Positions 27,236 through 36,155 are shown, counted from the stretch's first letter. The stretch: DNA of 64,000 nt from Uliginosibacterium gangwonense DSM 18521 (GCF_000373965.1 NZ_KB892867.1:62001-126000), one strand, 5' to 3'. A program made the numbers and translations. Notes: generated from the letters alone by a model not told the origin.

Positions 27236-27979
27236 TTATTGCAGTTCAAGGAGCTGCTTGAGGCTGCCATCCTTTTTCATGGCCCGTACAACGGTGTCGA
27301 ATTGTTTGGCCAGCTCTTCGTTGCCAAGTCTGCGGCTGAACGCGAAGTAACTGGGAACGACTTCGACAGGTGGCCCTATGACCTTGCATTGCTCAAGCCC
27401 GCCCAGGCGCCGCAACATTGCCGTACCCATGGTACGGCTGCTGATCAGGGCGTCCATCCGGCCTGCAAGCAGCTTCTTGAAATTGAGTTCGAAACTGTAA
27501 GCCACCTCCAGGTGCGGGAAGGCTCCTTGGGCTACTGCGGTGTCAAATCGTGCGCCGTAGGAAACCTTTTCAGCCACGCCCAAAGTAATGTTCTGGAGCG
27601 AAGCGAGATTGCCATCGAAATTCAGTTTGGAGTCACGGGGTACGAAGATGACATACTCTTGCTCCAATAGAGCCTCGCCCGGGAATAGCATGCTTTGGTC
27701 GCGTTCAGGCGTTTTCTTGAGTGTGAACATCCCGTCTACTTTGGCCATCTCCATCAGCAACAGTGCACGTTGGCTACGGTAGAAGCGGATGGTTGTGCCC
27801 TGGTGCATGCGCTTGAAGATTTCCCGGATCGCGTCTACCACCGGGCCCTTGGCCTGGCCATTCTCTTCTATGATGTAAGGTGGGTAGTCGAAGGTGACCA
27901 ATTCTAAGGTCCGCTGTGCCTGCACGCTTGGCGGTGCTAGCAACAGCAGCAGAAAGGCTAGAATGGACCACGGTTTCAT
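27236..27979 (-). CDS. Periplasmic solute-binding protein, SBP_bac_3 type (paralog 3)
   Basis: 247 aa from the ATG at 27979 (MKPWSILAFLLLLL), fixed by the strong site GAGGAGAG. A cleavable signal ends at VQAQ. The mature protein begins LELVTFDYPPYIIEENG and shares FTLKKTPERD, YGARFDTAVAQGAFPHLEVA and NFKKLLAGRMDALISSR with its neighbours. Like them it lacks an adjacent permease. The repeated retention of three diverged copies suggests different ligands. Confidence 0.85.
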   Translation of the reverse strand: MKPWSILAFLLLLLAPPSVQAQRTLELVTFDYPPYIIEENGQAKGPVVDAIREIFKRMHQGTTIRFYRSQRALLLMEMAKVDGMFTLKKTPERDQSMLFPGEALLEQEYVIFVPRDSKLNFDGNLASLQNITLGVAEKVSYGARFDTAVAQGAFPHLEVAYSFELNFKKLLAGRMDALISSRTMGTAMLRRLGGLEQCKVIGPPVEVVPSYFAFSRRLGNEELAKQFDTVVRAMKKDGSLKQLLELQ

Positions 27980-28294
27980 CGGGCTCTCCTCAATCCTTTC
28001 AGACTGGTCTTGCGGGGCGGTTACGCCCTTTAGGGTGGAATCCACTTCCTTTGAATCTTATACTGGTTTGCTAGGGAATCACTGTCCTTTGGGGTGGGTG
28101 ATCCGCCAATCCCTAGGTGATGCGCCGCTTCGACGCAAACGAAGCGGGCTGTACGTTTGGCACAAGTATCAGCAGGGCGTGTCTTGAACAAAAGCCTGCT
28201 ATAGTAATGGGCATAGCATATGACGCTGCGCCCGGATTGCTCCAAAAAATCCTGGCGCTTTTTCTTGTGGTTTTGGCTGGCCGACAATCGGGGG

Positions 28295-29158
28295 ATGGAC
28301 AAAAATTCGGTATCCCCGCAAAATCAATTCCATGTCTGTGATGCGCCCAGCGCGTTGCAGTGCCAGGATTGCTTTGTTAGGGCCTTTGAGATGATCGATC
28401 TGGATTCACCCCAATGGGCTGAGCTGCAAACAGCATATGGCACGGCGAGTGAAGTGCCGGCCATGCTGGAGGAACTTTACGCTGGGCGTGCCGAGCCGCT
28501 GGACGACCTATTTTCCTACATCTGCCACCAGGGCTCCATCTATACAGGGTCGGTGGCGGCGCTCCCGCATCTGCTGAAAATTGCCCAGGCTGTACAAATC
28601 GAGGATTTGCCCGAATTCAAGGTGGACGTGCTCACGCTTGCGGGGGCTATTTGTGAGAGTGCGGAATTTACTCCAGAGTTTTACACTCCATACATCAAAA
28701 AGGCATTTTTTGAAGAAGCATTAGTGCTTACCTTGGCCACGCTACGAGAATTCAGCAATAGTTCCTGCGCCCTCTATCTACTCAAAGCAGCGGCAGCCTT
28801 TGCTGGTCACCCAGGATTGGCACGAGTGTTGGATGGATTTGCCGACGAGGAATTCTCCACTTCCTGCCCGACATGTAAGGTGGACCTCTACATCTGGCCT
28901 GCATTGCACGGGCTGACGGTGGCAGCAGAAGACCCCGTGGTTTTTCCCGACACAGAACGTCTGCCGGTTGTTGCTGGCGAACCCGCTGAGTCCACGTATC
29001 ACGAAGCGTATCAATGGGTGGTGCAAGTACTGGGTAAAATTCCCAATCAGCTCAGTTTGAAGGAGGGCGTCAAGGCACTTTTCGGCAAAGCGACTTGCCC
29101 GGCATGTAAACATGAGTTTTTGTTGCTGGACACGCTGATGAATGATTCGCTGGCATAA
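28295..29158 (+). CDS. Hypothetical protein with two CxxC pairs
   Basis: 287 aa from the ATG at 28295 (GGGGG directly before it); a longer start at 28220 is possible. The middle part is helical with a HEAT-like rhythm (YTGSVAALPHLLKIAQAVQ, KVDVLTLAGAICESAEF). Two CxxC pairs, CPTCKVDLYIW and CPACKHEFLLL, about 80 residues apart, could together bind one zinc ion. No signal peptide. I do not recognise the family; HEAT-type scaffolds often act in protein complexes. It has no cotranscribed neighbour. Confidence 0.6.
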   Translation: MDKNSVSPQNQFHVCDAPSALQCQDCFVRAFEMIDLDSPQWAELQTAYGTASEVPAMLEELYAGRAEPLDDLFSYICHQGSIYTGSVAALPHLLKIAQAVQIEDLPEFKVDVLTLAGAICESAEFTPEFYTPYIKKAFFEEALVLTLATLREFSNSSCALYLLKAAAAFAGHPGLARVLDGFADEEFSTSCPTCKVDLYIWPALHGLTVAAEDPVVFPDTERLPVVAGEPAESTYHEAYQWVVQVLGKIPNQLSLKEGVKALFGKATCPACKHEFLLLDTLMNDSLA

Positions 29159-29274
29159 AGTTTCGTAAGCAAGAACCTCATCGCTCTCCAAGATGCGCAG
29201 AGTCTGCTAAAGCAGATACAAAGTTTTGACAATCTATCCGCTGTCTTGGCCGCTCGTCTATAAGCACAAGATGA

Positions 29275-30030
29275 TTACCCATAGTGGGTGCTCAATAGGC
29301 TGGGTAGCAGGGAATAGAGCGCATGACTCATTCCGATAATTGCTAAAAGAATAACCATCATTAATACACTGCGTTTAAAGCACGCCTCGCTGAAGTAACT
29401 GGCACATCTTCCTCCAATGAAGGTGCCAAGCAGCATGCTTGGAATCAACCACTTCAACTGTTCAAAAAATGCTGGAGTGAGTAGCCCGTTGAATTGATAG
29501 CTGGCAAGTGTGACCAAGTTTAGAATCAATGCGTAGGCAGTGATACATGCACGAAAGCGGTCTTTGGGTGTGTCCTGATTGTTCAGGAATAGTGCCACAG
29601 GTGGGCCACTCAGCGAGATGCTGGCATTCAAAGCGCCACTCAAGGCACCTACACTCAGAAGCGCAAGGCGCGGGCGACGAATGGGATATTGCTTGCCGCG
29701 CAATTGTAATAGAGCAAAACCTGCGATACAGGTGGTAGCTGCAAGCCTGAGCGCATCTGCTTTCATCCAGAGGAGAAGGTGTGTGCCAAGTGGGGCCGCA
29801 AGCAGGCTGGAGATTATCAGTAGATGGATGGTTTGCAATCCAATCTGTCGCCAGCAGTTTTTCAAGATCAGTATATTCGTTCCTGCGCTCAGGCAGACAA
29901 TGAGTGGGACGACCAGTTGTAAAGGGTAGATTTGGCTCAGTATGGGGAGCGAAATCAGTGCAAAGCCAAAACAACTTACACCTTGCACAAAACCTGCAAG
30001 CATGACGATCACAATTCCAAGCCACAGCAT
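29275..30030 (-). CDS. TauE/SafE (DUF81) family permease
   Basis: 251 aa, about eight membrane helices. The N-terminal repeat GIVIVMLAGFVQGVSCFGFALISLPIL and the mid-protein GALSGALNASISLSGPPVALFL are the characteristic paired motifs of the TauE/SafE exporters. Family members move sulfite, sulfoacetate or other organic anions across the inner membrane; the substrate here is not known. A perfect 18-bp palindrome fills the promoter spacer, so the gene is under a dedicated repressor, probably induced by its substrate. The regulator gene is not adjacent. It marks the left border of the phage cassette. Confidence 0.85.
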   Translation of the reverse strand: MLWLGIVIVMLAGFVQGVSCFGFALISLPILSQIYPLQLVVPLIVCLSAGTNILILKNCWRQIGLQTIHLLIISSLLAAPLGTHLLLWMKADALRLAATTCIAGFALLQLRGKQYPIRRPRLALLSVGALSGALNASISLSGPPVALFLNNQDTPKDRFRACITAYALILNLVTLASYQFNGLLTPAFFEQLKWLIPSMLLGTFIGGRCASYFSEACFKRSVLMMVILLAIIGMSHALYSLLPSLLSTHYG

Positions 30031-30063
30031 TCAGTTACCTCGTGGACCAACGATGAGGTTTAC

Positions 30064-30092
30064 ACTGTAGATGGTTAATCGATTAACCACAA
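30064..30092 (-). promoter_or_regulatory. TauE-gene promoter with LacI/GntR-type palindrome in the spacer
   Basis: On the minus strand TTGTGG (30087-30092), 17 bases, TACAGT (30064-30069). The perfect palindrome TGGTTAATCGATTAACCA (30072-30089) lies almost wholly in the spacer, so a bound repressor would block polymerase. The central TCGA and length suit a LacI-family operator. Confidence 0.6.
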
Positions 30093-30206
30093 GCACGCAT
30101 CTGTGATGCGTTTAAGACTGAAATTTCAGAAGCCACACATAGCAGGGGCGGCCAAGTATTATTAGCGATGCTAATCGGATGTCGTACTTAAAACGCCTAA
30201 AAGTTC

Positions 30207-30235
30207 TTGCTACCCTCCAGGTACGCTGATATACT
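30207..30235 (+). promoter_or_regulatory. Late promoter of the phage cassette (pR'-like)
   Basis: TTGCTA (30207-30212), exactly 17 bases, TATACT (30230-30235). Transcription would begin near 30242, about 180 bases before the first gene and 17 bases before a terminator hairpin. Confidence 0.65.
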
Positions 30236-30258
30236 TCATTCCATAGTGTTAATCAATG

Positions 30259-30295
30259 CGCCCGGACCTCTTGTGAGTTCCGGGCGTTTTCTTTT
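30259..30295 (+). terminator. Leader terminator directly behind the late promoter (tR'-like)
   Basis: CGCCCGGA (30259-30266), 12-base loop, TCCGGGCG (30279-30286), then TTTTCTTTT. No + strand gene ends upstream (the adjacent tauE runs the other way), so the only transcript it can stop is the phage leader. Confidence 0.75.
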
Positions 30296-30296
30296 G

Positions 30297-30382
30297 TGCG
30301 CGATTCCGCGCATATCTCTGTACGTCTGTTTTATTAACGCTGTTTGGGTTCCAAAGAGCGTACCCCGCCCGGCGTAGCCGGG
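30297..30382 (+). promoter_or_regulatory. Further leader hairpins before terS
   Basis: TGCGCG/CGCGCA with loop ATTC (30297-30312), and CCCGGC/GCCGGG with loop GTA (30368-30382) followed by TGTTTG. Together with the first terminator they form a structured leader like the tandem terminators or put-type elements of lambdoid late operons; function is inferred. Confidence 0.4.
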
Positions 30383-30423
30383 TGTTTGATTCCCCGATTC
30401 CATTTCCAGAACAAGGCATTCTC

Positions 30424-30726
30424 ATGGCAACAGGCAAAAAGTCCACCTGCCGCGCGGCGGGCGTGGCGCAGAGCGTTGGCGCAGATTTGCGCATGCTTGC
30501 CCAGACGCATGGCGCAGAAGCTATCTCCCGTTTGGTCGAGCTGATGACGCACGCCGAGAGCGAGACAGCAAGGATTGCCGCTGCACGTGAGCTGCTAGAC
30601 CGTGGCTATGGCAAAGTCATGCAAGCGGTGGAAATGAGTGGGCCGGGCGGAGCTGCGGTGTTACATGCGATGGTAACCCCCGAACAACTGGAAGCGGCCG
30701 TGCGTAATGTCCGCGACAAGTATTAG
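30424..30726 (+). CDS. terS: Phage terminase small subunit
   Basis: 100 aa from the ATG at 30424, preceded by AAGG. The basic N-terminus (MATGKKSTCRAAGVAQSVGA) is followed by a helical region typical of small terminase proteins, with ARIAAARELLDRGYGK. The small subunit recognises the packaging site and recruits the large subunit. Assignment rests mainly on position: it overlaps terL by 20 bases and opens the late operon. A longer frame from 30382 lacks a ribosome site. Confidence 0.75.
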   Translation: MATGKKSTCRAAGVAQSVGADLRMLAQTHGAEAISRLVELMTHAESETARIAAARELLDRGYGKVMQAVEMSGPGGAAVLHAMVTPEQLEAAVRNVRDKY

Positions 30727-32116
30727 CCCCGCCGATCAGCTCGCCGCCATTGGCTGGGCGCGGCAAGATCTGTATGAGTTTGCACGTTGGATGTTTTGGC
30801 GCCGTAAGGGTTACCGCTGGCAGCGTGCACGGCATCATCGCATTTTGTGCGATGCACTCATGCGGGTGTTTCGTGGCGAGTGCAAGCGTCTTATCATCAA
30901 TATGCCGCCGCGTTACTCCAAGACTGAGCTGGCTGTTGTCAACTTTATCGCCTGGGCACTGGGGCAGGCACCGGATGCGGAATTCATCCACACCAGCTAT
31001 TCTGCACCATTGGCTATCCATAACAGCGCCAACATACGCGAGTTAGTACAGCACGAGGCGTATGCAGATATATTCCCTGATCTTCAACTTTCCAGCCACG
31101 CCCAGCACCATTGGAAAACCACTGCGGGTGGGGTGATGTATGCCACCGGCGCAGGCGGTGCAATTACCGGATTTGGTGCAGGCAAGCATCGTGAAGGTTT
31201 TGGCGGCGCAATCATTGTAGATGACCCGCATAAAGCGGATGAGGCACGTTCCGATGTCATTCGTCAAGGCGTGATTGACTGGTTTCAAAATACACTGGAA
31301 AGCCGCAAGAATAGCCCACAGATGCCCATCATCGTAATCATGCAGCGATTGCATGAGCGCGATCTGGCGGGTTGGCTTTTGGCAGGCGGCAATGGTGAAG
31401 TGTGGGAACATCTGTGCTTGCCTGTGTGGAATGACGATGGCACTCCACTCTGGCCAGAAAAGCACGACGCTGAGACATTGCAGCGCATGGAAGAGGTTGC
31501 GCCCTACACGTTTGCCGGACAATATCGGCAGCAACCGGCGCCGCCCCAGGGTGGAGTCATCAAGCCCGAGCGTATCGAAGTCATTGATGCCCTGCCGGCT
31601 CAGCGTATCGAATGGCTACGCGGATGGGATTTGGCGGCCAGTCCCAAGGGAGATTACACCGTGGGTGCCAAACTTGGATGTTTGCCCGATGGCCGCTACC
31701 TGATTGCAGACATGGTGCGCGTGCGCTGCGGGCCGGAAGAGCGTGATGCCATGTTGCTGGCTACTGCCAAACGCGATGGCTATGCAGTACGGATTAGTCT
31801 TCCGCAAGATCCTGGTCAAGCCGGCAAGACACAGGTGCGTTACCTGACGCGTGCCTTGGCAGGCTACACAGTGCAATGCTCGCCCGAGAGTGGCGATAAA
31901 TTCACGCGCGCTACACCGCTGGCGGCTCAGATCAATGTCGGCAACGTATTGATGCTGCGTGCGGCGTGGAACGATGCGCTGATTAACGAGATGCGGCTGT
32001 TCCCGAATGGAAATCATGACGACCAGATAGACGCACTAGCCCGCGCATTCTCAGGACTGATCGGCGCCAACACAGGCATGCTCGACTGGATTCGGGCGCA
32101 ATCACGAAGGGATTGA
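30707..32116 (+). CDS. terL: Phage terminase large subunit (ATPase/nuclease)
   Basis: 469 aa, complete. The ATPase half has an adenine/Walker A region NMPPRYSKTE (65-74; a variant of G-x-x-x-x-G-K-[ST] common in Terminase_6 proteins) and Walker B IIVDDPHKADEA (169-180). The nuclease half has the metal-binding aspartates in GWDLAASPKGDYT (D308, D317) and HDDQIDALARAF near 445-456. It cuts concatemeric DNA and drives it into proheads. Intact motifs imply that packaging function has been kept by selection or lost only recently. Confidence 0.93.
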   Translation: MSATSISPADQLAAIGWARQDLYEFARWMFWRRKGYRWQRARHHRILCDALMRVFRGECKRLIINMPPRYSKTELAVVNFIAWALGQAPDAEFIHTSYSAPLAIHNSANIRELVQHEAYADIFPDLQLSSHAQHHWKTTAGGVMYATGAGGAITGFGAGKHREGFGGAIIVDDPHKADEARSDVIRQGVIDWFQNTLESRKNSPQMPIIVIMQRLHERDLAGWLLAGGNGEVWEHLCLPVWNDDGTPLWPEKHDAETLQRMEEVAPYTFAGQYRQQPAPPQGGVIKPERIEVIDALPAQRIEWLRGWDLAASPKGDYTVGAKLGCLPDGRYLIADMVRVRCGPEERDAMLLATAKRDGYAVRISLPQDPGQAGKTQVRYLTRALAGYTVQCSPESGDKFTRATPLAAQINVGNVLMLRAAWNDALINEMRLFPNGNHDDQIDALARAFSGLIGANTGMLDWIRAQSRRD

Positions 32117-32119
32117 TAG

Positions 32120-33454
32120 ATGACATATCGCAACACACAAGGCTCCAACATTGAGCCAGGCCTTGTTACGCGCATTGCAACCGGGCTGCGCTATGCCCTG
32201 ACAGGTGCCGCACCAAATGACTGGTTCGGCCCAATGCAGCCAATGGCCCCCGCATTGAATATGCAACAGGCTGAGGAAGCAGGCGTGGCGGGGCGGCAGT
32301 TTGATTATCGTACAGGTTACAACGTCAGCATACGTCCTCGTTCGGAAGAGGCTGTTGGTTTTGATCAACTGCGTGCCTTGGCCGATAACTTCGATTTGCT
32401 ACGTTTGGTCATCGAGACCCGAAAGGATCAACTCTGTGCCTTGCCGTGGTCGATCCGGGTTCGCCAAGACGGCAGTCATGGAGATGCGCGTTGCCGTAAA
32501 GCAGAGACGTTTTTCTCGATGCCAGACCGTGAGCATACCTGGGACGAATGGTTGCGCATGCTGCTTGAAGATCTCTTTGTGCTTGATGCCCCCACAGTGT
32601 ACGTAAGGCGCACGAATGGTGGTAGTTTGTATGCGCTGGAACCGATTGACGGTGCAACAATCAAGCGCATTATCGATGCCACCGGGCGTACTCCGCAAGA
32701 AGGGGCTGCCTACCAACAAGTCCTCAAAGGTGTGCCAGTCGTCGACTACAGTCGAGAAGAACTTATTTACAAGCCCCGCAATCTTCGTACCCATAAGGTA
32801 TATGGATACTCGCCTGTGGAGCAGGTGATCAACACCGTCAATATTGCGTTACGGCGTCAAATCTCCACACTGAACTACTTTACCGAGGGCACTGTACCGG
32901 ATGCCCTGGCTGGTGTTCCGAGCGATTGGTCGGTACAGCAGATTCGTGAGTTTCAAGATTACTGGGATATGCTGCTCACAGATGACATGGCCAGCCGTCG
33001 TAAGCTCAAATTCGTTCCCGGCGAAATAGCTAGGAACTTCCATGAAGTCAAACAACCTCCACTTAAGGATATGTTTGATGAATGGCTGGCCCGAGTGGTT
33101 TGCTACTGTTTTGCAATTGATGCCACACCATTTGTAGCACAGGTCAATCGTTCCGTAGCAGAAACCAATCGTGAGCAATCCTTGGCGGAAGGTCTTGCAC
33201 CGATGCAGCAGTGGGTAAAGTCACTCATTGATCGCCTGCTGGCGCAATGTCTGGACGAGCCGGATTTGGAATTCGTTTGGCAAGAAGGTGACATCGTCAG
33301 CCCACAAGTTCGACAACAGGTTCTCTCTGGTTATGTGGGTGCCAAAATCATGCATCCGGATGAAGCCCGTAGCCAAATCGGCTTGCCACCACTGACTGAC
33401 GCACAATGGGCAAAGATGTATCCACAAGATGCCAAAAAAGATTTAAGGCTGTAG
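32120..33454 (+). CDS. Phage portal protein
   Basis: 444 aa, starting three bases after the terL stop with AAGGGA upstream. It contains LVIETRKDQLCALPWSIRVR and LYALEPIDGATIKRI, then PRNLRTHKVYGYSPVEQVI, features of SPP1/HK97-like portal proteins. The C-terminal PDEARSQIGLPPLTDAQW is the usual end of the stem/clip region. Twelve copies would form the DNA entry ring at one capsid vertex, docking the terminase during packaging and the connector afterwards. Confidence 0.9.
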   Translation: MTYRNTQGSNIEPGLVTRIATGLRYALTGAAPNDWFGPMQPMAPALNMQQAEEAGVAGRQFDYRTGYNVSIRPRSEEAVGFDQLRALADNFDLLRLVIETRKDQLCALPWSIRVRQDGSHGDARCRKAETFFSMPDREHTWDEWLRMLLEDLFVLDAPTVYVRRTNGGSLYALEPIDGATIKRIIDATGRTPQEGAAYQQVLKGVPVVDYSREELIYKPRNLRTHKVYGYSPVEQVINTVNIALRRQISTLNYFTEGTVPDALAGVPSDWSVQQIREFQDYWDMLLTDDMASRRKLKFVPGEIARNFHEVKQPPLKDMFDEWLARVVCYCFAIDATPFVAQVNRSVAETNREQSLAEGLAPMQQWVKSLIDRLLAQCLDEPDLEFVWQEGDIVSPQVRQQVLSGYVGAKIMHPDEARSQIGLPPLTDAQWAKMYPQDAKKDLRL

Positions 33455-33486
33455 CCTGACTCCATCATTTATTTAGGAGATAGAAA

Positions 33487-34470
33487 ATGCGTTTATACGC
33501 AAAAATTGAAAAAACCGAGAAACAGAACGATGGCACCCTTAAGGTTTGGGGTTATGCCAGTACAGAGACGGTCGATTCCGACGGCGAAGTAGTCAGTGCC
33601 TTGGCCATCAAAGCGGCTTTGCCAGAGTATCTCAAGTTCGGAGCAGTACGCGAAATGCATCAGCCGATTGCAGCGGGTACTGCGATTGAGGCTGAAGTCC
33701 TGGCTGATGGGCGCACTTGGTTCGGCGCCCATGTAGTAGATCCCGTTGCAGTCAAGAAGGTCGAATCCGGTGTGTATAAGGGTTTTTCGATTGGCGGCAA
33801 GGTGACAGCACGTGATGAGATCAACAAAAATCTGATTACTGGTTTGCGTTTGGTCGAAGTCTCGCTGGTGGATCGCCCGGCCAACCCCGAGGCAGTATTC
33901 ACCATGTTCAAGGCCGATACACAGGTAGCGGGAAAAGATTCCGAGCCCGTCAATAACGAGGACGATACGCAGGCCGAATTGTCCAGCTCAACCCGAAAGG
34001 CATTGAAAGCGCTGATGGCGGCATGCCAAAGCGTACAGGATGCGCTGACCGAGCTGGGGTGTGATCGTGAAGACATCGGACAGGATGAAAACGACATAGG
34101 TGCTGAAGGCCAAGACCAGGAAGATCCGGACGTCAAGGAAGAAGTGTCTGGCAAAAGTGCGCTTATCGAGCGCCAGCGCGTAGCCCGGATTGCCAAGGCC
34201 GCAGCGATTGCCGTGCCGCGCAATGCAGATGCGGACGATTTGCTTAAAGCCTCTATTGCCGAGCTGATGACACTGCGTAAGCAACATAGCGATCTACTCG
34301 CCAAGGCAGAGTCACCGCGTGTAGCACTGCATGGTGTAGCCGTGGGTAAGTCAGAAGATGGCATAGGTCTGGCGCGTGGCCCGCGTCCGGTCGTGAAGAG
34401 CGATGGTGTGGCTGATGAGGTGGCTACTTTGGTCAAGGCTGCGCAGGCAAGGCCGGTAAGCTTTGGATAA
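33487..34470 (+). CDS. Prohead protease, probably fused to a scaffold-like tail
   Basis: 327 aa with an AGGAGA site. Residues 1-145 are the HK97-type serine protease fold: H58 in AVREMHQP and S101 in YKGFSIGG are the likely catalytic pair, and LVEVSLVDRPANPEA closes the domain. Residues 150-327 are charged and partly coiled (DREDIGQDENDIGAEGQDQE, LIERQRVARIAKAAAI), as in protease-scaffold fusions. The protein would shape the prohead and trim the capsid protein during maturation. Confidence 0.85.
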   Translation: MRLYAKIEKTEKQNDGTLKVWGYASTETVDSDGEVVSALAIKAALPEYLKFGAVREMHQPIAAGTAIEAEVLADGRTWFGAHVVDPVAVKKVESGVYKGFSIGGKVTARDEINKNLITGLRLVEVSLVDRPANPEAVFTMFKADTQVAGKDSEPVNNEDDTQAELSSSTRKALKALMAACQSVQDALTELGCDREDIGQDENDIGAEGQDQEDPDVKEEVSGKSALIERQRVARIAKAAAIAVPRNADADDLLKASIAELMTLRKQHSDLLAKAESPRVALHGVAVGKSEDGIGLARGPRPVVKSDGVADEVATLVKAAQARPVSFG

Positions 34471-34600
34471 GAGATTTCACACTCCGCTGGTGATTGCTGC
34501 GAGAGTGGGAAACGCCTTCTGTCTGCATGAGGGAGATCAAACGTCGGAGCATTCCGGCAGATGCATGTAAAAATGCAAATGGCAACTTAAAGGAGAAACA

Positions 34601-36112
34601 ATGGGCGCCATCAAGATGAATGAGCTGTTGGAATTGGTGAAAACCTCTCAAGCTCACGCAACAAATGATATTGCCAAAAACTTTACCCAGCCTGGAAGCG
34701 CAACGGCGGGTATTCAGGGCTATGACTTGGAAGCCCCGTCTCGAAAGCTCTACCCAGTCCTATGCCCACTACGTAATACCATTCCTCGCGTGGGAGGCGG
34801 GTTCTCATCGCAGGCAAACTGGCGGGCGATTACCGGCATCAATACCACGCGGGTACGTGCGGGGGTCAGTGAAGGGCAGCGAGGTGCACAAACCCAACAC
34901 AGCAGCGCGGAATATTTCGCCGCCTATCGTGGGATTGGTCTGGAAAAATCGGTGAGCTTTGAGGCCGACTATGCTGCACAAGGGTTTGAAGATGTGAAAG
35001 CACTGGCTGTGGCCCAAACGCTAGAAGGCTTGATGATTGAAGAGGAGATGTTGCTGCTCGGAGGCAATACCTCCAACATGCTTGGAGTAACGCCCACGCC
35101 AACTCTGAGTGCCTCCACAAGTGGTGGGGCACTCGGTGCCCAAACGCTGTCTGTGATCTGCGTGGCTTTGGGGTTGCAATCCTATTGGGATGTCGCTGGC
35201 ATCAACAATGGACAAAGTGGGGGGGCATTCAATGCCGCCAATGCGCAGATCCGTACTCAGATTGTGCGCACCAATGCTGATGGCAGTACTGATACGGTAG
35301 GGGCGGGTACTGCACAGAAGAGTGCTGCAGCCAGCGTGGCTGTGAGTGGCTCAAATGCTTCCGTTTCAGCCTCTGTCACCCCGGTGCGCGGTGCGGTAGC
35401 CTATGCTTGGTATTGGGGTGCGGCGGGGACTGAGGTGCTGGGAGCCGTGACTACTATCAATTCAATTGTCATAAATTCCCCGGCAACTGGTACACAGACC
35501 GCAGCATCTTTGCCTGCTGCGGATTTCTCAACCAGTTCATTGGAGTTTGATGGCTTGTTGACGATTGCCAGTAAGAGCAACCTCGGGGGGTATTACAACA
35601 CCTTCTCTACTGGCACACCCGGTGTTGGGACTTCGCTTACTGCTGGCAGCGGCCGTGTGGTGGAAATCGATGCTGCGTTAGCAAATTTCTATGACAAGTA
35701 TCGCCTGCAACCGGACAAGATCTATTTGAACTTGCGTCAATTCAAGAAAATCACGGATCTTGTGCTGGGTTCGGCCAACCCGAACGTGATGTTTACGGTG
35801 GATTCTGCCACGGCTGTCGATGTAGTGGCAGGTCGCAATGTGGGTAAGTATCTTTCCCCGATTACCGGTGAAGTACTTGATCTGATTGTGCATCCGAACC
35901 TGCCTTCGGGGACCATTTTGTTCCGTACCACGCGCGTGCCTGCGTATCTGGATGGCGTACAGGACATGTGTCGCGTGCGTACCCGACGTGATTACTACCA
36001 GATTGAATGGCCTCTGCGGACTAGAAAATATGAATATGGAGTTTATGCAGATGAAGTCCTGCAGCACTATTTCCCGCCATCTCTCGGTGTGATCACCAAT
36101 ATTGGCGGCTGA
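34601..36112 (+). CDS. Major capsid protein with inserted beta-rich domain
   Basis: 503 aa, long for an HK97-fold capsid protein. AAAGGAG precedes the ATG. The flanks fit the fold: N-arm and E-loop region (PRKLYPVLCPLRNTIPRVGG, FEADYAAQGFEDVKALAVAQ), and a C-terminal part with YDKYRLQPDKIYLNLRQFKK and YYQIEWPLRTRKYEYGVYAD. Residues about 165-305 are Ser/Thr/Ala/Val-rich and include TPVRGAVAYAWYWG, a fibronectin/Ig-like strand pattern. This insertion probably decorates the capsid surface, as Ig-like insertions do in other phages. A terminator follows. Confidence 0.85.
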   Translation: MGAIKMNELLELVKTSQAHATNDIAKNFTQPGSATAGIQGYDLEAPSRKLYPVLCPLRNTIPRVGGGFSSQANWRAITGINTTRVRAGVSEGQRGAQTQHSSAEYFAAYRGIGLEKSVSFEADYAAQGFEDVKALAVAQTLEGLMIEEEMLLLGGNTSNMLGVTPTPTLSASTSGGALGAQTLSVICVALGLQSYWDVAGINNGQSGGAFNAANAQIRTQIVRTNADGSTDTVGAGTAQKSAAASVAVSGSNASVSASVTPVRGAVAYAWYWGAAGTEVLGAVTTINSIVINSPATGTQTAASLPAADFSTSSLEFDGLLTIASKSNLGGYYNTFSTGTPGVGTSLTAGSGRVVEIDAALANFYDKYRLQPDKIYLNLRQFKKITDLVLGSANPNVMFTVDSATAVDVVAGRNVGKYLSPITGEVLDLIVHPNLPSGTILFRTTRVPAYLDGVQDMCRVRTRRDYYQIEWPLRTRKYEYGVYADEVLQHYFPPSLGVITNIGG

Positions 36113-36132
36113 TTGCCGTCTGTCTAAACCAT

Positions 36133-36155
36133 AAACCCCGCCGTGTGCGGGGTTT
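36133..36155 (+). terminator. Intrinsic terminator after the capsid gene
   Basis: AAACCCCGC, loop CGTGT, GCGGGGTTT, then TCATTT. It lies 20 bases past the capsid stop and would reduce expression of downstream tail genes relative to capsid. Confidence 0.75.
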
